A stretch of 9,334 nt of DNA, taken from positions 1-9,334 of the forward strand of contig USDE01000041.1 of NCBI GenBank assembly GCA_900553345.1. The letters are read 5' to 3'. The notes beneath the pieces were generated by a model. That model was given only the letters and a program-made list of their open reading frames with translations, did no database searches and was not told the origin of the DNA. The position numbers and the translations under genes are program-made. This DNA comes from an uncultured Collinsella sp. GTDB taxonomy: Bacteria; Actinomycetota; Coriobacteriia; Coriobacteriales; Coriobacteriaceae. Below, in pieces: positions 1 to 6,514 of the stretch (its first letter is position 1; each line of letters starts with the position of its first letter).

Positions 1-542
1 GCCCGTTCGATCCCGCCATGCAGGAAGGCGACTTCCGCGTTGTCTCCGTCGATGCGTCTACCAAGGACCAGGTGGTCATTGATAAGCTGGCGCTCGACAT
101 TGCCGGCAACGATGCCGAGGCGGTGCTGGGGCTCAATAAAAAGAGCATCCGCACCTGGGCGCGCAAGGCTCGCAAGCATAAGGACGGCCTGGTGATGGTA
201 CCGGTCTACTTTGTCGATCGCCCAGCGACGGACAGCCGCGATGGCGAGCAGGTGCGCATTGCCGTAAACGGCCAGACGGGCCGCGCGGCCGCGGTGGTGT
301 TTAGCGACAAGCGTGAGACGCATGTGGTGGCGCCGCTCAACCCGAGCCTGCATCTATCGAACGAAAGTACCGTACATGCCACGCCCATCGAGGTCAAATA
401 CGTTAAATCGCCCTTCCTATACCAGATCGTGCGTCGTGGAGACGGCGAACAGCCGCGTCAGGTGGCAGCGGTTGCCGAGGGTTCCTACCGAGAAGAAAAG
501 CCCAAACGCAAGGGCTTGCTCGCTGCGATCTTTGGGAAGTAG
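1..542 (+). CDS. C-terminal part of a possible zinc-ribbon family protein (5' end outside window)
   Basis: The reading frame is open from the left edge (Pro-Phe-Asp-Pro-Ala ahead of the first ATG at 18) to the TAG at 540-542, so the ATG at 18 is probably internal and the gene starts upstream. About 179 residues are visible. A segment reading VPVYFVD, then a charged stretch, then IAVNGQTGR resembles the C-terminal half of bacterial proteins annotated as TFIIB-type zinc-ribbon proteins, where a 'PVW' strand precedes 'NGQTGK'. The zinc-binding Cys residues would lie in the missing N-terminus. There is no membrane segment here. The protein ends in a basic tail with KPKRKG followed by a short hydrophobic end. 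The family call rests on this local motif only and could be wrong; that it is a real coding gene is much surer. No terminator follows directly; the first strong one is at 763-790. Confidence 0.6.
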   Translation, partial: PFDPAMQEGDFRVVSVDASTKDQVVIDKLALDIAGNDAEAVLGLNKKSIRTWARKARKHKDGLVMVPVYFVDRPATDSRDGEQVRIAVNGQTGRAAAVVFSDKRETHVVAPLNPSLHLSNESTVHATPIEVKYVKSPFLYQIVRRGDGEQPRQVAAVAEGSYREEKPKRKGLLAAIFGK

Positions 543-762
543 GGGAGTAGTGCCGGTCGGCGCTGCGATCCGATAGCTAGAGGAACGGGGCAGCTCGCAG
601 GAGTGCGGACTGTCGTCTGATTGTTTGAGGGTGCCAGATGTAAATAATCGGTGGAGCGGCTGCAAAAGAGCCGTCTCGCTGGGTAAAATCAGGATGTGCC
701 GCGGAACCCGCTCCTCAGCTAGTCACACTTCGGAAGCGCGGGCAACGCAGGTATTATCGTCT

Positions 763-790
763 AAAGGGCCGGCTGCAACCGGCCCTTTTT
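763..790 (+). terminator. Rho-independent terminator
   Basis: A perfect 10-bp stem AAAGGGCCGG / CCGGCCCTTT (763-772 and 779-788) closes a 6-base loop and runs into a T tract ending at 790 on the plus strand. It could end transcripts of the gene at 1-542, about 220 nt upstream, or a separate small RNA. The A tract on the other side makes the hairpin partly usable for minus-strand transcripts, but only three T follow in that direction. Confidence 0.8.
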
Positions 791-810
791 ATGACTCCCT
801 TCGCTATCCG

Positions 811-903
811 TTACTGCTTATATTCCCGCCAGATCGAGTAGAGGTTCCGGGCAATGCCGGTCACATACATCGAGAGGCGCAGGATTTCAAGAAACAAGTT
901 CAT
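811..903 (-). CDS. Possible 30-residue small protein, unknown function
   Basis: On the minus strand an ATG at 903-901 opens 30 codons ending in TAA at 813-811. It is preceded by GGGGTG six bases upstream, a fair ribosome binding site. The peptide starts MNLFLEILRLSMYV and ends SIWREYKQ. That gives a hydrophobic, probably helical N-terminal half and a basic/polar end, as in small membrane-associated peptides. Most codons end in G or C, as in the real genes of this window. It stands alone: the nearest minus-strand gene ends 143 bases upstream, and the hairpin at 763-790 lies just beyond its stop. I do not recognise a family. At this length it could be a chance open frame; conservation in related genomes would settle it. 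Confidence 0.35.
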   Translation of the reverse strand: MNLFLEILRLSMYVTGIARNLYSIWREYKQ

Positions 904-1046
904 AGGCTTCACCCCAATCGGAGATCGGAGCGTTGCCCGCAGACGGATTCCGCGGCAGTCAAGATTTTACCTCACAGGCCGCGGTGGGAGACATCCTGCC
1001 CATTCCATGGTTTGGAACGGTGTCGATCTAACGGGCAATCAAACCC

Positions 1047-1232
1047 CTAGCACTCTTTGAATTGAGCAAGCATCTGCCCGAAGAAGCTGAGCCCGGATGG
1101 CTCATAAATGAGTGAGCCGCCATCTTCGGTTCGGTAGACCCCGCAGGGGAGGTAACGCCCGTCGGGGAGAACATAGAGGTTGGCTTCTTCCTTCAGTCCT
1201 GCTGGAAATAGCGGAATCCCGTTTTCGTCCAC
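1047..1232 (-). CDS. Small hypothetical protein downstream of the ADP-ribosylglycohydrolase; may start further upstream
   Basis: The standard-codon start is the GTG at 1232-1230, giving 61 residues. The frame stays open upstream to a TGA at 1283-1281. The added residues (ERKIANIDEFQ) look like protein, and a perfect AGGAGG sits at 1278-1273 with an ACG at 1268-1266, four bases after it. By contrast, no good binding site precedes the GTG. I therefore suspect a 73-residue protein starting at 1268, either with a rare ACG start or with a start codon lost by mutation from ATG. The sequence includes YVLPDGRYLPCGVYR and a C-terminal FFGQMLAQFKEC. It has no signal peptide or membrane segment, and I recognise no family. 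The AGGAGG begins 26 bases after the end of the ADP-ribosylglycohydrolase gene, so the two are likely co-transcribed and perhaps functionally linked. Confidence 0.55.
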   Translation of the reverse strand: MDENGIPLFPAGLKEEANLYVLPDGRYLPCGVYRTEDGGSLIYEPSGLSFFGQMLAQFKEC

Positions 1233-1265
1233 TTGGAACTCGTCTATATTTGCGATCTTTCTTTC

Positions 1266-1278
1266 CGTGGTGCCTCCT
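1266..1278 (-). promoter_or_regulatory. Strong ribosome binding site followed by ACG
   Basis: On the minus strand AGGAGG (1278-1273) is followed by CACC and then ACG (1268-1266), in frame with the small gene ending at 1047. The four-base spacing is the same as that between GGAGG and the ATG of the PI-PLC gene at 6209, so the site is correctly placed for initiation at this codon. No ATG, GTG or TTG lies at the expected distance. Confidence 0.5.
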
Positions 1279-1303
1279 GGTCAGTTTCTATCGTAAGTGC
1301 GCC

Positions 1304-2092
1304 CTAAAACAAACACTGCTCTATCAGCTCTTTACCGCGCAAGGCGTCGGTCCACTCCTGCGGAATTGCGTCGATGCCGTATACCGTGCCGGCGAGGGCG
1401 CCGGCAACGGCTGCGGTGGTGTCGGTGTCGTCGCCTAGGTTGACGGCGGCAAGCACGCAATCTTCGTAGCTGTTAGTGTTGACGAAGCACCAGGTGGCTG
1501 CCTTAAGCGTGTCGCGCACGAAGCCACCTGACCTGATTTCCTGCTCAGGCACGCCTTTCAGATGGAGTGCCCGCGAGGGGAGCGCGCCGTTCATCACATT
1601 CCTCATCAGCTCAACAAATATGATGCATGCATCGGTTGATGTTCTGTGGGCGTGCGTGATTGCCGAGACCTCGCGGATCTCGTTGTCCGTCGCATCGGTG
1701 AACGCCAGGGGAGCGATGCGCATGAGCGAACCGTTGCCGTTGTCGCGCTCGCCGGAGCCTCCTTTGCCGGTGTGCAAGGCGCGGGCGGTCGTGCCGCCGT
1801 AATCGAAAACGCCGTCGATTGTATACTCGCCACGGGCAATCCAGCTTACGAACTTGTCGCGCATGTCCGCGGTGTCGATATGCCCTAGCTCCCTAATCGA
1901 GTCGCAGGTAGCAAGCGTCATGGACGTGTCATCGCTCCAGATGCCGGCGGGCTGTCCATGCGTGCCGTAGCCGATCATGTCGGTGCATTCGAACGTGCCG
2001 CGGGGCCTGAACTCGTAGGGAACGCCCAGTGCGTCGCCGACGGCGAGCCCATAGATGCAGTCGCGCAGCGTTGTTTTCGGTCTGTCTGTCAT
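1304..2092 (-). CDS. ADP-ribosylglycohydrolase family protein (DraG/ARH type)
   Basis: Proteins of this family hydrolyse the N- or O-glycosidic bond that links ADP-ribose to a target or to free ligands, using a two-metal (Mg or Mn) site in an all-helical fold. The 262 residues cover the fold from start to end. Visible features are IYGLAVGDALGVPYEF at the N-terminus, the first metal motif WSDDTSM (residues 52-58), GNGSLMRIAPLA (119-130), the ITHAHRT segment (145-151) and the second metal motif NLGDDTDTTAAVAGALAG (218-235). All expected metal-binding Asp residues are present, so it should be active. The length is a little below the common 280-350. There is no signal peptide, so it acts in the cytoplasm. 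The ATG at 2092 has GAGGAG six bases upstream. It lies 63 bases after the nuclease gene and just ahead of a small unknown gene on the same strand. The substrate cannot be told; no partner ADP-ribosyltransferase is visible here. Confidence 0.9.
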   Translation of the reverse strand: MTDRPKTTLRDCIYGLAVGDALGVPYEFRPRGTFECTDMIGYGTHGQPAGIWSDDTSMTLATCDSIRELGHIDTADMRDKFVSWIARGEYTIDGVFDYGGTTARALHTGKGGSGERDNGNGSLMRIAPLAFTDATDNEIREVSAITHAHRTSTDACIIFVELMRNVMNGALPSRALHLKGVPEQEIRSGGFVRDTLKAATWCFVNTNSYEDCVLAAVNLGDDTDTTAAVAGALAGTVYGIDAIPQEWTDALRGKELIEQCLF

Positions 2093-2155
2093 GGAAAGCT
2101 CCTCTTATCCCGGGTGATGTGGAGCGCCATCGGTGGTGTCGGTCGCAACGTATTG

Positions 2156-3208
2156 CTATCCTTGTGCTTCGCCATTAGTCGCTTCGTTGATGGCGCGGTA
2201 CTCGGCACTCAGCTCGCGCGCCAGCTCTTCCTTGCTTGGAAGATACGGCAAGTATTTGGCGGCAAACACTTGGTCGTTGTCTTCGGGCAGCGTGTACTCG
2301 ACAATCGAGTCGCTTTTGTCCGCGCAGAGCACGATGCCTATAGGCGGATTGTCGCCTTCGTTCATGAGCTCGCGCGTGTAGTAGTTCACATACATTTGCA
2401 TCTGGCCCAGGTCCTGATGCGTAAGGTCATCGGTCTTAAGGTCGATGAGCACGAAGCAGCGCATCAGATAGTTGTAAAACACAAGGTCAATATAGAAATG
2501 GCGCCCATCAAAGGTGATGCGCTTTTGGCGCGCCTCGAAAGCGAAACCACGGCCAAGCTCCAGCAGGAACTTCTGAAGATGCGTGATGAGCGCCTGCTCT
2601 AGATCGCTCTCGCGGAACGCAGTATCGTCCGAGAAACCTAAAAACTCCAGTACATATGGGTCGCGGATGATATCCTCGGGGCGACGAGCCGGGGCGCTCT
2701 TTTGGATTTCCTGGGTGACGGCCTCCTTGTCCTTGCTGGCAAGCAGGCGCTCGCGGAACATGGTGTTGATCTGGCGCTCGAGCTGACGCGTGCTCCAACG
2801 AGAATCGGCGCATTCGTTCATGTACCAGGCGCGAGCATCAGGGTCGGGAATGCGCATCAACCTGCGGTAATGAGTCCAGCTCAATTCGCTACGCAGTGCG
2901 TCGCGAATTGGAAACGCAAGAAAGAACTGACGCATATTGCGAAGGTTTGCGATGCCAAAGCCTCTTCCGAAATCCGCGGTAAGCCTTCTGGAGAGGCCTG
3001 CAATCAATGCCTCTCCATATGCTGCGCGCTCCTCTCCGCCCTGCTCATCAACAATGCTCTTGCCGATCTCCCAATACGCCTCAACCATCGCAAAGTTAAC
3101 GGCGGTATAGGCCTTGTCGCGAGCGGCGTTGAGAATCGAGGAAACCTGCTTGTAAAAAACTTCTGGCACGATTGCCGATTCTCCACGGTTTACCAGTTCG
3201 CCCATCAC
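2156..3208 (-). CDS. PDDEXK nuclease-domain protein, YhcG/DUF1016 family
   Basis: This 350-residue protein shows the two-part build of YhcG-like proteins. An N-terminal DUF1016-type helical domain spans about residues 15-165, with VEAYWEIGKSIVDEQ, FGRGFGIANLRNMRQFF and LSWTHYRRLMRI. A C-terminal PDDEXK nuclease-like domain spans about 175-345, with FLGF, FLLELGRGFAFEARQKRI, FYIDLVFYN (Asp241), FVLIDLKTD (Asp256, Lys258) and LGQMQMYVNYY. The Asp and Asp-x-Lys elements of the catalytic core are intact. Known members are putative nucleases often found near restriction or mobile-element genes, and their physiological role is mostly unproved. The start is GTG at 3208 or the ATG directly after it at 3205; upstream GTGGGG or AGAGGA could serve as binding site. 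The stop lies 63 bases ahead of the ADP-ribosylglycohydrolase start, so the two may share a transcript. Confidence 0.9.
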   Translation of the reverse strand: MMGELVNRGESAIVPEVFYKQVSSILNAARDKAYTAVNFAMVEAYWEIGKSIVDEQGGEERAAYGEALIAGLSRRLTADFGRGFGIANLRNMRQFFLAFPIRDALRSELSWTHYRRLMRIPDPDARAWYMNECADSRWSTRQLERQINTMFRERLLASKDKEAVTQEIQKSAPARRPEDIIRDPYVLEFLGFSDDTAFRESDLEQALITHLQKFLLELGRGFAFEARQKRITFDGRHFYIDLVFYNYLMRCFVLIDLKTDDLTHQDLGQMQMYVNYYTRELMNEGDNPPIGIVLCADKSDSIVEYTLPEDNDQVFAAKYLPYLPSKEELARELSAEYRAINEATNGEAQG

Positions 3209-3322
3209 TGTCGCCCCACTTTCCTCTTATGGAATGCATCTTTATCGCATTTAGTTTAAAGCCTCGCGCGGACACGAATTGCTGTGCTGTCTGGCACCTT
3301 CGCATGGGAGCCTTGCGGTGAC

Positions 3323-3328
3323 TAAAAT
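3323..3328 (+). promoter_or_regulatory. Possible -10 box of the PH-like gene
   Basis: TAAAAT at 3323-3328 matches five of six -10 positions. It lies 46 bases before the proposed ATG at 3374. A weak TTCGCA at 3299-3304 sits 18 bases upstream as a candidate -35. The region between this gene and the divergent nuclease gene (3209-3328) is locally AT-rich around 3220-3260, fitting promoters in both directions, but I see no convincing hexamer pair for the minus strand. Confidence 0.35.
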
Positions 3329-3373
3329 GTGGCCATAGAGGCAGTTTTAGCGAACCCTGTGGGAGTGACACGC

Positions 3374-3643
3374 ATGGATAACAACACTTTGCTGTTCCAG
3401 GACAAAGGTTCGGGTAGGTTTAAAGACGTTAAGATCTACCCCAACCGTATTGAGGTGCTCAAGAAGGGCACTTTCGGCGGCAAGCACACCGAGATTGTCT
3501 ACCTTAAGGACATCACGGGCGTTAACAGGGTCAAGGGCCGCAGTGTTTTTCTACGTAACAGGCTGTTGACTGCCTGTGTCTTTAGCCTGAGCAGCCGCTC
3601 CCAGACCCAGGAATTTGTGAACGCGCTGAACATGGTGATGTAG
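3374..3643 (+). CDS. Small PH-like domain protein
   Basis: The protein is 89 residues if started at the ATG at 3374, which has GGGAG eight bases upstream; an in-frame ATG at 3329 has no comparable site and adds an unlikely leader. The order of strands is typical of short bacterial pleckstrin-homology-like folds: LLFQDKGSGRFKDVKIYPNRIEVLKKGTF (written here as separate strands LLFQ, KDVKIYP, RIEVLKK), then KHTEIVYLKDITGVN, then a basic VKGRSVFLRN turn, then CVFSLSSRSQTQEFVNALNMV as the closing strand and helix. In the family such domains often act as small binding modules and occur alone or fused to SHOCT or similar segments. This one stands alone, with no membrane anchor. It is convergent with the PI-PLC gene and shares the hairpin between them. 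The fold is likely; the cellular role is unknown. Confidence 0.65.
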   Translation: MDNNTLLFQDKGSGRFKDVKIYPNRIEVLKKGTFGGKHTEIVYLKDITGVNRVKGRSVFLRNRLLTACVFSLSSRSQTQEFVNALNMVM

Positions 3644-3668
3644 CCCATGGCGGCGTTCGGGCCAAGGT

Positions 3669-3708
3669 AAAAATCGGGGGCACAGAACGGTGTCCTGCGC
3701 CCCCGATT
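3669..3708 (-). terminator. Terminator between convergent genes
   Basis: A perfect 10-bp stem (AATCGGGGGC at 3672-3681, GCCCCCGATT at 3699-3708) extends past one A/C mismatch into a CAG/CTG inner stem. On the minus strand it is followed by a run of T (the A tract at 3669-3673), making it a good terminator for the PI-PLC gene that stops at 3738. On the plus strand no T tract follows, so it would act only weakly for the PH-like gene ending at 3643. Confidence 0.8.
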
Positions 3709-3737
3709 GAGTCGATGTGTCTAAAAGGCGGGCTTGC

Positions 3738-6209
3738 CTATTCGCTGTCGTCCCCAGCGTTTTCGCGGTCACTGGCAAGCATTGCTGCGCCGGCGACCGT
3801 CGTCACCACGGCGGCAGCGGCGAGCCCGGCGGCGATGCCAGAGCCGTCGCCCGTGTCGGCGAGTTTTCCGCCCGAGCCCTTGCCCTTGTTGCCCTTGCCA
3901 TTCTTATCAGCGCCGTCTGCGTTGGAACCCGTGCCGCTGCCGGTGCCGCCTGCACTGCCCGAGGCCGCTACGGTGAAGCTTGCGGCTCCATCGCTGGCGA
4001 GCATGTAGTTCTGTGCCGCGTCGCCCAAAAGGCTTTTCACGCGCACCCAGTACGTTCCTGCGGCAAATGTTTCGCCCTCGGCCATTGCCGTGCCCGGAGC
4101 GCCGTCCGCGTCGTGCACAAACTCGAGCTGGGCCGTGCAGGCATCGGTTTCGAGCTTGCCCTCGAGTGATGCCGCAATCTTGGCGCGCGCGTCTTCGCCG
4201 GCCTTAAGGCCTTCGAGTCCCTCAAAATGGGGCGTCAGCGCACGTGGATCGATATCGATGGGCACAGGGCCCTGCAGCCCCGTAACAGTCTCGTTGCCCA
4301 GGGCGTCGACATCCACATATTCGATGGCAAACGCATGTCCCGAGGCTGCTACGTTGAGTACGTTGCTGCTATCGACGAGGCGGAAATGACCCTCGCCAAC
4401 GGTCTTGCCGTCCTGGAGCGAGGCGTCGCTCAGCGAGTCGCCATATGTCATGTGCATGCGGGCTGGGAGGTAGCACGAAGCCGTCTGCTTGTGCTCCGTA
4501 TCGTAATTGCGCTGGTAGATGCTCCGGGCCAGTGCCGCATCAACAAAGTCGGATGCGATGATGCCAATGTGCTTGCGGCAGTCCGCCTTTGTGCTCTCAA
4601 CTCCGGTATTGTTTATATATGAGCTCTTGTACAGGTGCTCGTTGACCACTCGCGCTGCGGTAAAAGGGTTGTTTTGCGTGCAGCTAGTGTAGTTGATAAA
4701 CCAGCAGCGCTCCGTTGCCTGCACCGTTGTCCCGTCCGCGGCAGTGATATCTACGGTGCTGCGCTCGAACTCGGACGCTGCCTTCAGGGCCATATCGACC
4801 CAGTCGATCTTACTGGATCCCGTGCAGTTGTAATGGTCTTGGGCATATACCGCTGTGCTATAGGGCTCTTTGTCGCCCGTATTGCCCGCAGCCTCAAAGC
4901 CTTGCTCGTATTTCACGAGGCACATGGACTTTCCGGAATGCGCCTTGATCTTGTCATCCCATTCGGTGAGGTCGAGGCCCCACGTGTGGCCGTCTACGCT
5001 GTCGCCGGCGAGTTTAAATCGACGCAGCAGGACGATCTTTCCGCGCACCTCGTTCAGTGTGGGGACATGGCTCGACGTATAGAACAGATCGGAGTTATTG
5101 TCCATAACATTGGCGAAAGCCGTCGTAATGCTTTCGTCGGTAGCTTCGTCGTTGCCTCGTGACACCAGCATGATGAGCGCTTCTGACGGGTTTTCGTTCA
5201 AAAATGTTTTGAAGTAACCGATGACATCGGAGAGATGTATAAAGCCCCCGTCTTTTTTGAGCAAGTAGCATATTCCATGGTCGATGCCGGGGTCGCCTTT
5301 ATCGTTGTTCTTTCCAAGTCGGATATCAAAATAGCGAATGCCTTCGAGCAACTGCGTGGGGATGTAATCCTGCTGGCACTTTGCAAGCGAGGTTTGGGGC
5401 TCGGTGTCGTTGTCGACGCTGCAGGTGCTTGAATCATGCGTGCCCGGGATGCTCAGCTCGTCGAGGTATTTGTTGCCGTCGACGTATTTCATCCAGCATG
5501 GTCCGTCGACGTAGCTGCTATACGTGGTCCAGTCGATGCTGCTAACTGTGGCATTGGTCTTGTCCATGCTGTAGCCGACAAGCTCGAGTTCCCACGGAAT
5601 GCTCTTACTCTTATGGCAGATCTTATTGTTGTCCTGGTCTTTGCCGTCCTTTTCTATGGCCAGGTACTTAATGTCTTTTTTCTCGGTTTCTTTCTCGACC
5701 GTGCGGTCTCGGATGATATAGGTACCGTTTGATTGACGCTTGAACGCAAAAGAGCGACTGGCCTTGCCGTCATGCTCGCCACTCCATACGTGGATGACCT
5801 TTCCATCTTTGTCCGAGTCGCCATCGACCGACCAAATGCTGTAGCCCGTCTTCTTGTGCTCTTCGAAATTGAGCAAGGTGCGAATAGCATACCAGTTTGT
5901 ATCGTCATTCTTGGTCGTTACGTTCTCAAGGATGAGCTTGCTGGACGTGCCGTCATTAAACAGGTGGCAGACGTTGCCGATGACGTTGCCGTCTTCGTTG
6001 ACGCTCGCGGTGCGAAAATAGCCCGCGGGGCGAAGGCGAATGACGAACTTGTCGAGGGTGGCCGCCGATGTGGGCGTGTCTTCTGCAAATGCCGCGCGCA
6101 GGGGAATGCCCGGCGCTGCGGTTTCGGGCAGGCTTGCAAGTGGTGACAACGCCGCAAGCCCTAGGCCCAGCGTAAACGCTCGACGGCTGATGGCGTGGTG
6201 TTCGGTCAT
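3738..6209 (-). CDS. Tat-exported, wall-anchored phosphatidylinositol-specific phospholipase C-domain protein
   Basis: The enzyme family cleaves the phosphodiester bond of phosphatidylinositol, and in some members of GPI anchors. The 823 residues read as a modular surface protein. A twin-arginine signal (SRRAFTLG, residues 8-15, then a hydrophobic stretch to about 30) comes first. Residues about 50-215 look like a ricin-type beta-trefoil (VIHVWSGEHDGK, FAFKRQSNGTYIIRD). The PI-PLC X domain spans about 235-560, with SIPGTHDS (His258), YFDIRLG (Asp295, Arg297), DHGICY (His311) and HIGIIASDFVD (Asp554). The two catalytic His and the Arg are present. A beta-rich region follows (about 605-748), then a Gly/Ser/Lys spacer. 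The end is LADTG (783-787), a hydrophobic helix and a short charged tail, that is, a variant sortase signal. The ATG at 6209 has GGAGG four bases upstream. It is alone in its transcript, with a terminator just past the stop. The true lipid substrate is not shown by the sequence. Confidence 0.88.
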   Translation of the reverse strand: MTEHHAISRRAFTLGLGLAALSPLASLPETAAPGIPLRAAFAEDTPTSAATLDKFVIRLRPAGYFRTASVNEDGNVIGNVCHLFNDGTSSKLILENVTTKNDDTNWYAIRTLLNFEEHKKTGYSIWSVDGDSDKDGKVIHVWSGEHDGKASRSFAFKRQSNGTYIIRDRTVEKETEKKDIKYLAIEKDGKDQDNNKICHKSKSIPWELELVGYSMDKTNATVSSIDWTTYSSYVDGPCWMKYVDGNKYLDELSIPGTHDSSTCSVDNDTEPQTSLAKCQQDYIPTQLLEGIRYFDIRLGKNNDKGDPGIDHGICYLLKKDGGFIHLSDVIGYFKTFLNENPSEALIMLVSRGNDEATDESITTAFANVMDNNSDLFYTSSHVPTLNEVRGKIVLLRRFKLAGDSVDGHTWGLDLTEWDDKIKAHSGKSMCLVKYEQGFEAAGNTGDKEPYSTAVYAQDHYNCTGSSKIDWVDMALKAASEFERSTVDITAADGTTVQATERCWFINYTSCTQNNPFTAARVVNEHLYKSSYINNTGVESTKADCRKHIGIIASDFVDAALARSIYQRNYDTEHKQTASCYLPARMHMTYGDSLSDASLQDGKTVGEGHFRLVDSSNVLNVAASGHAFAIEYVDVDALGNETVTGLQGPVPIDIDPRALTPHFEGLEGLKAGEDARAKIAASLEGKLETDACTAQLEFVHDADGAPGTAMAEGETFAAGTYWVRVKSLLGDAAQNYMLASDGAASFTVAASGSAGGTGSGTGSNADGADKNGKGNKGKGSGGKLADTGDGSGIAAGLAAAAVVTTVAGAAMLASDRENAGDDSE

Positions 6210-6252
6210 AGTTCCTCCGTTCGCAGAGTGCGGTTATGCGCTCGTTTTGGTC

Positions 6253-6258
6253 ACTATA
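6253..6258 (-). promoter_or_regulatory. Possible -10 box of the PI-PLC gene
   Basis: TATAGT on the minus strand (plus strand ACTATA) matches five of six -10 positions and sits 43 bases before the ATG at 6209. The DNA 16-18 bases further upstream does not resemble a standard -35, so either the promoter needs an activator or the box is fortuitous. Confidence 0.3.
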
Positions 6259-6410
6259 CTGCCCAGATGTTTAAAGACGCCGGTTTAATTGTCTGCGCGG
6301 CGCAATAAATCGGCGGGCGGACGTGTTGGGGTGTTTGTCGTTTTCGTACTGTTGCCACATTTGGGGTGGTTCCGGCGTCCGGCATCCTCGCGTTCGTCGG
6401 CTATCGGCAT

Positions 6411-6443
6411 AAGAAAGGGAGGGCCGGTTTACCGGTCCTCCCT
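6411..6443 (-). terminator. Rho-independent terminator of lipoprotein A
   Basis: Stem AGGGAGGGCCGGT (6416-6428) pairs with ACCGGTCCTCCCT (6431-6443) with one G-T wobble. On the minus strand it is followed by a T-rich TTTCTT tract. It lies 72 bases past the stop of the lipoprotein gene at 6515. Its GGGAGGGCCG arm is shared with the terminator of the paralogous gene at 7252-7280. Confidence 0.8.
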
Positions 6444-6514
6444 GGGTACGAAGCGCTGGGGCACCGCCGCTTGTTAGCACTGCGCTCGTGTTTCCCGTTG
6501 CGCTCGCCAGTCGC

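Larger units (their letters stand above)
543..1046. other. Intergenic gap with terminator and possible peptide gene
   Basis: No normal-sized gene is convincing in this 504-base stretch. It holds a strong hairpin terminator (763-790) and a possible 30-codon gene on the minus strand (811-903). It also has small hairpins, including CGCA/TGCG around 597-608 and CGGCT/AGCCG at 657-661/669-673. A loose extended -10-like TGTAAATAAT lies at 639-648, with TTGTTT at 621-626 but poor spacing. An unannotated small RNA of roughly 130 nt ending at the terminator is possible. I could not match it to 6S, SRP, tmRNA or RNase P landmarks. Confidence 0.5.
6210..6514. other. Intergenic gap: promoter region of the PI-PLC gene and terminator of lipoprotein A
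   Basis: This 305-base gap holds the GGAGG site and a possible -10 box of the PI-PLC gene near its left end, and a minus-strand terminator (6411-6443). Between about 6290 and 6400 I see no coding signal or structured repeat I can support. Confidence 0.5.

Noticed and set aside
691..704. T-box-like string (AGGATGTGCCGCGG)
   Set aside because: It only loosely resembles the T-box core, no specifier stem is clear, and no aminoacyl-tRNA synthetase or amino-acid gene follows.
625..1050. 141-codon plus-strand frame through the 5' gap
   Set aside because: It runs through the terminator hairpin at 763-790, has no ribosome binding site and reads as low-quality, Arg/Pro/Ser-rich sequence.
1958..2602. 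214-codon plus-strand frame
   Set aside because: It lies antisense to the ADP-ribosylglycohydrolase and the nuclease, both of which have clear family motifs; it is a shadow of GC-rich codon use.
4227..5162. Several 130-175 codon plus-strand frames opposite the PI-PLC gene
   Set aside because: They are antisense to a continuous 823-codon gene with recognised domains, and none has a good start site.
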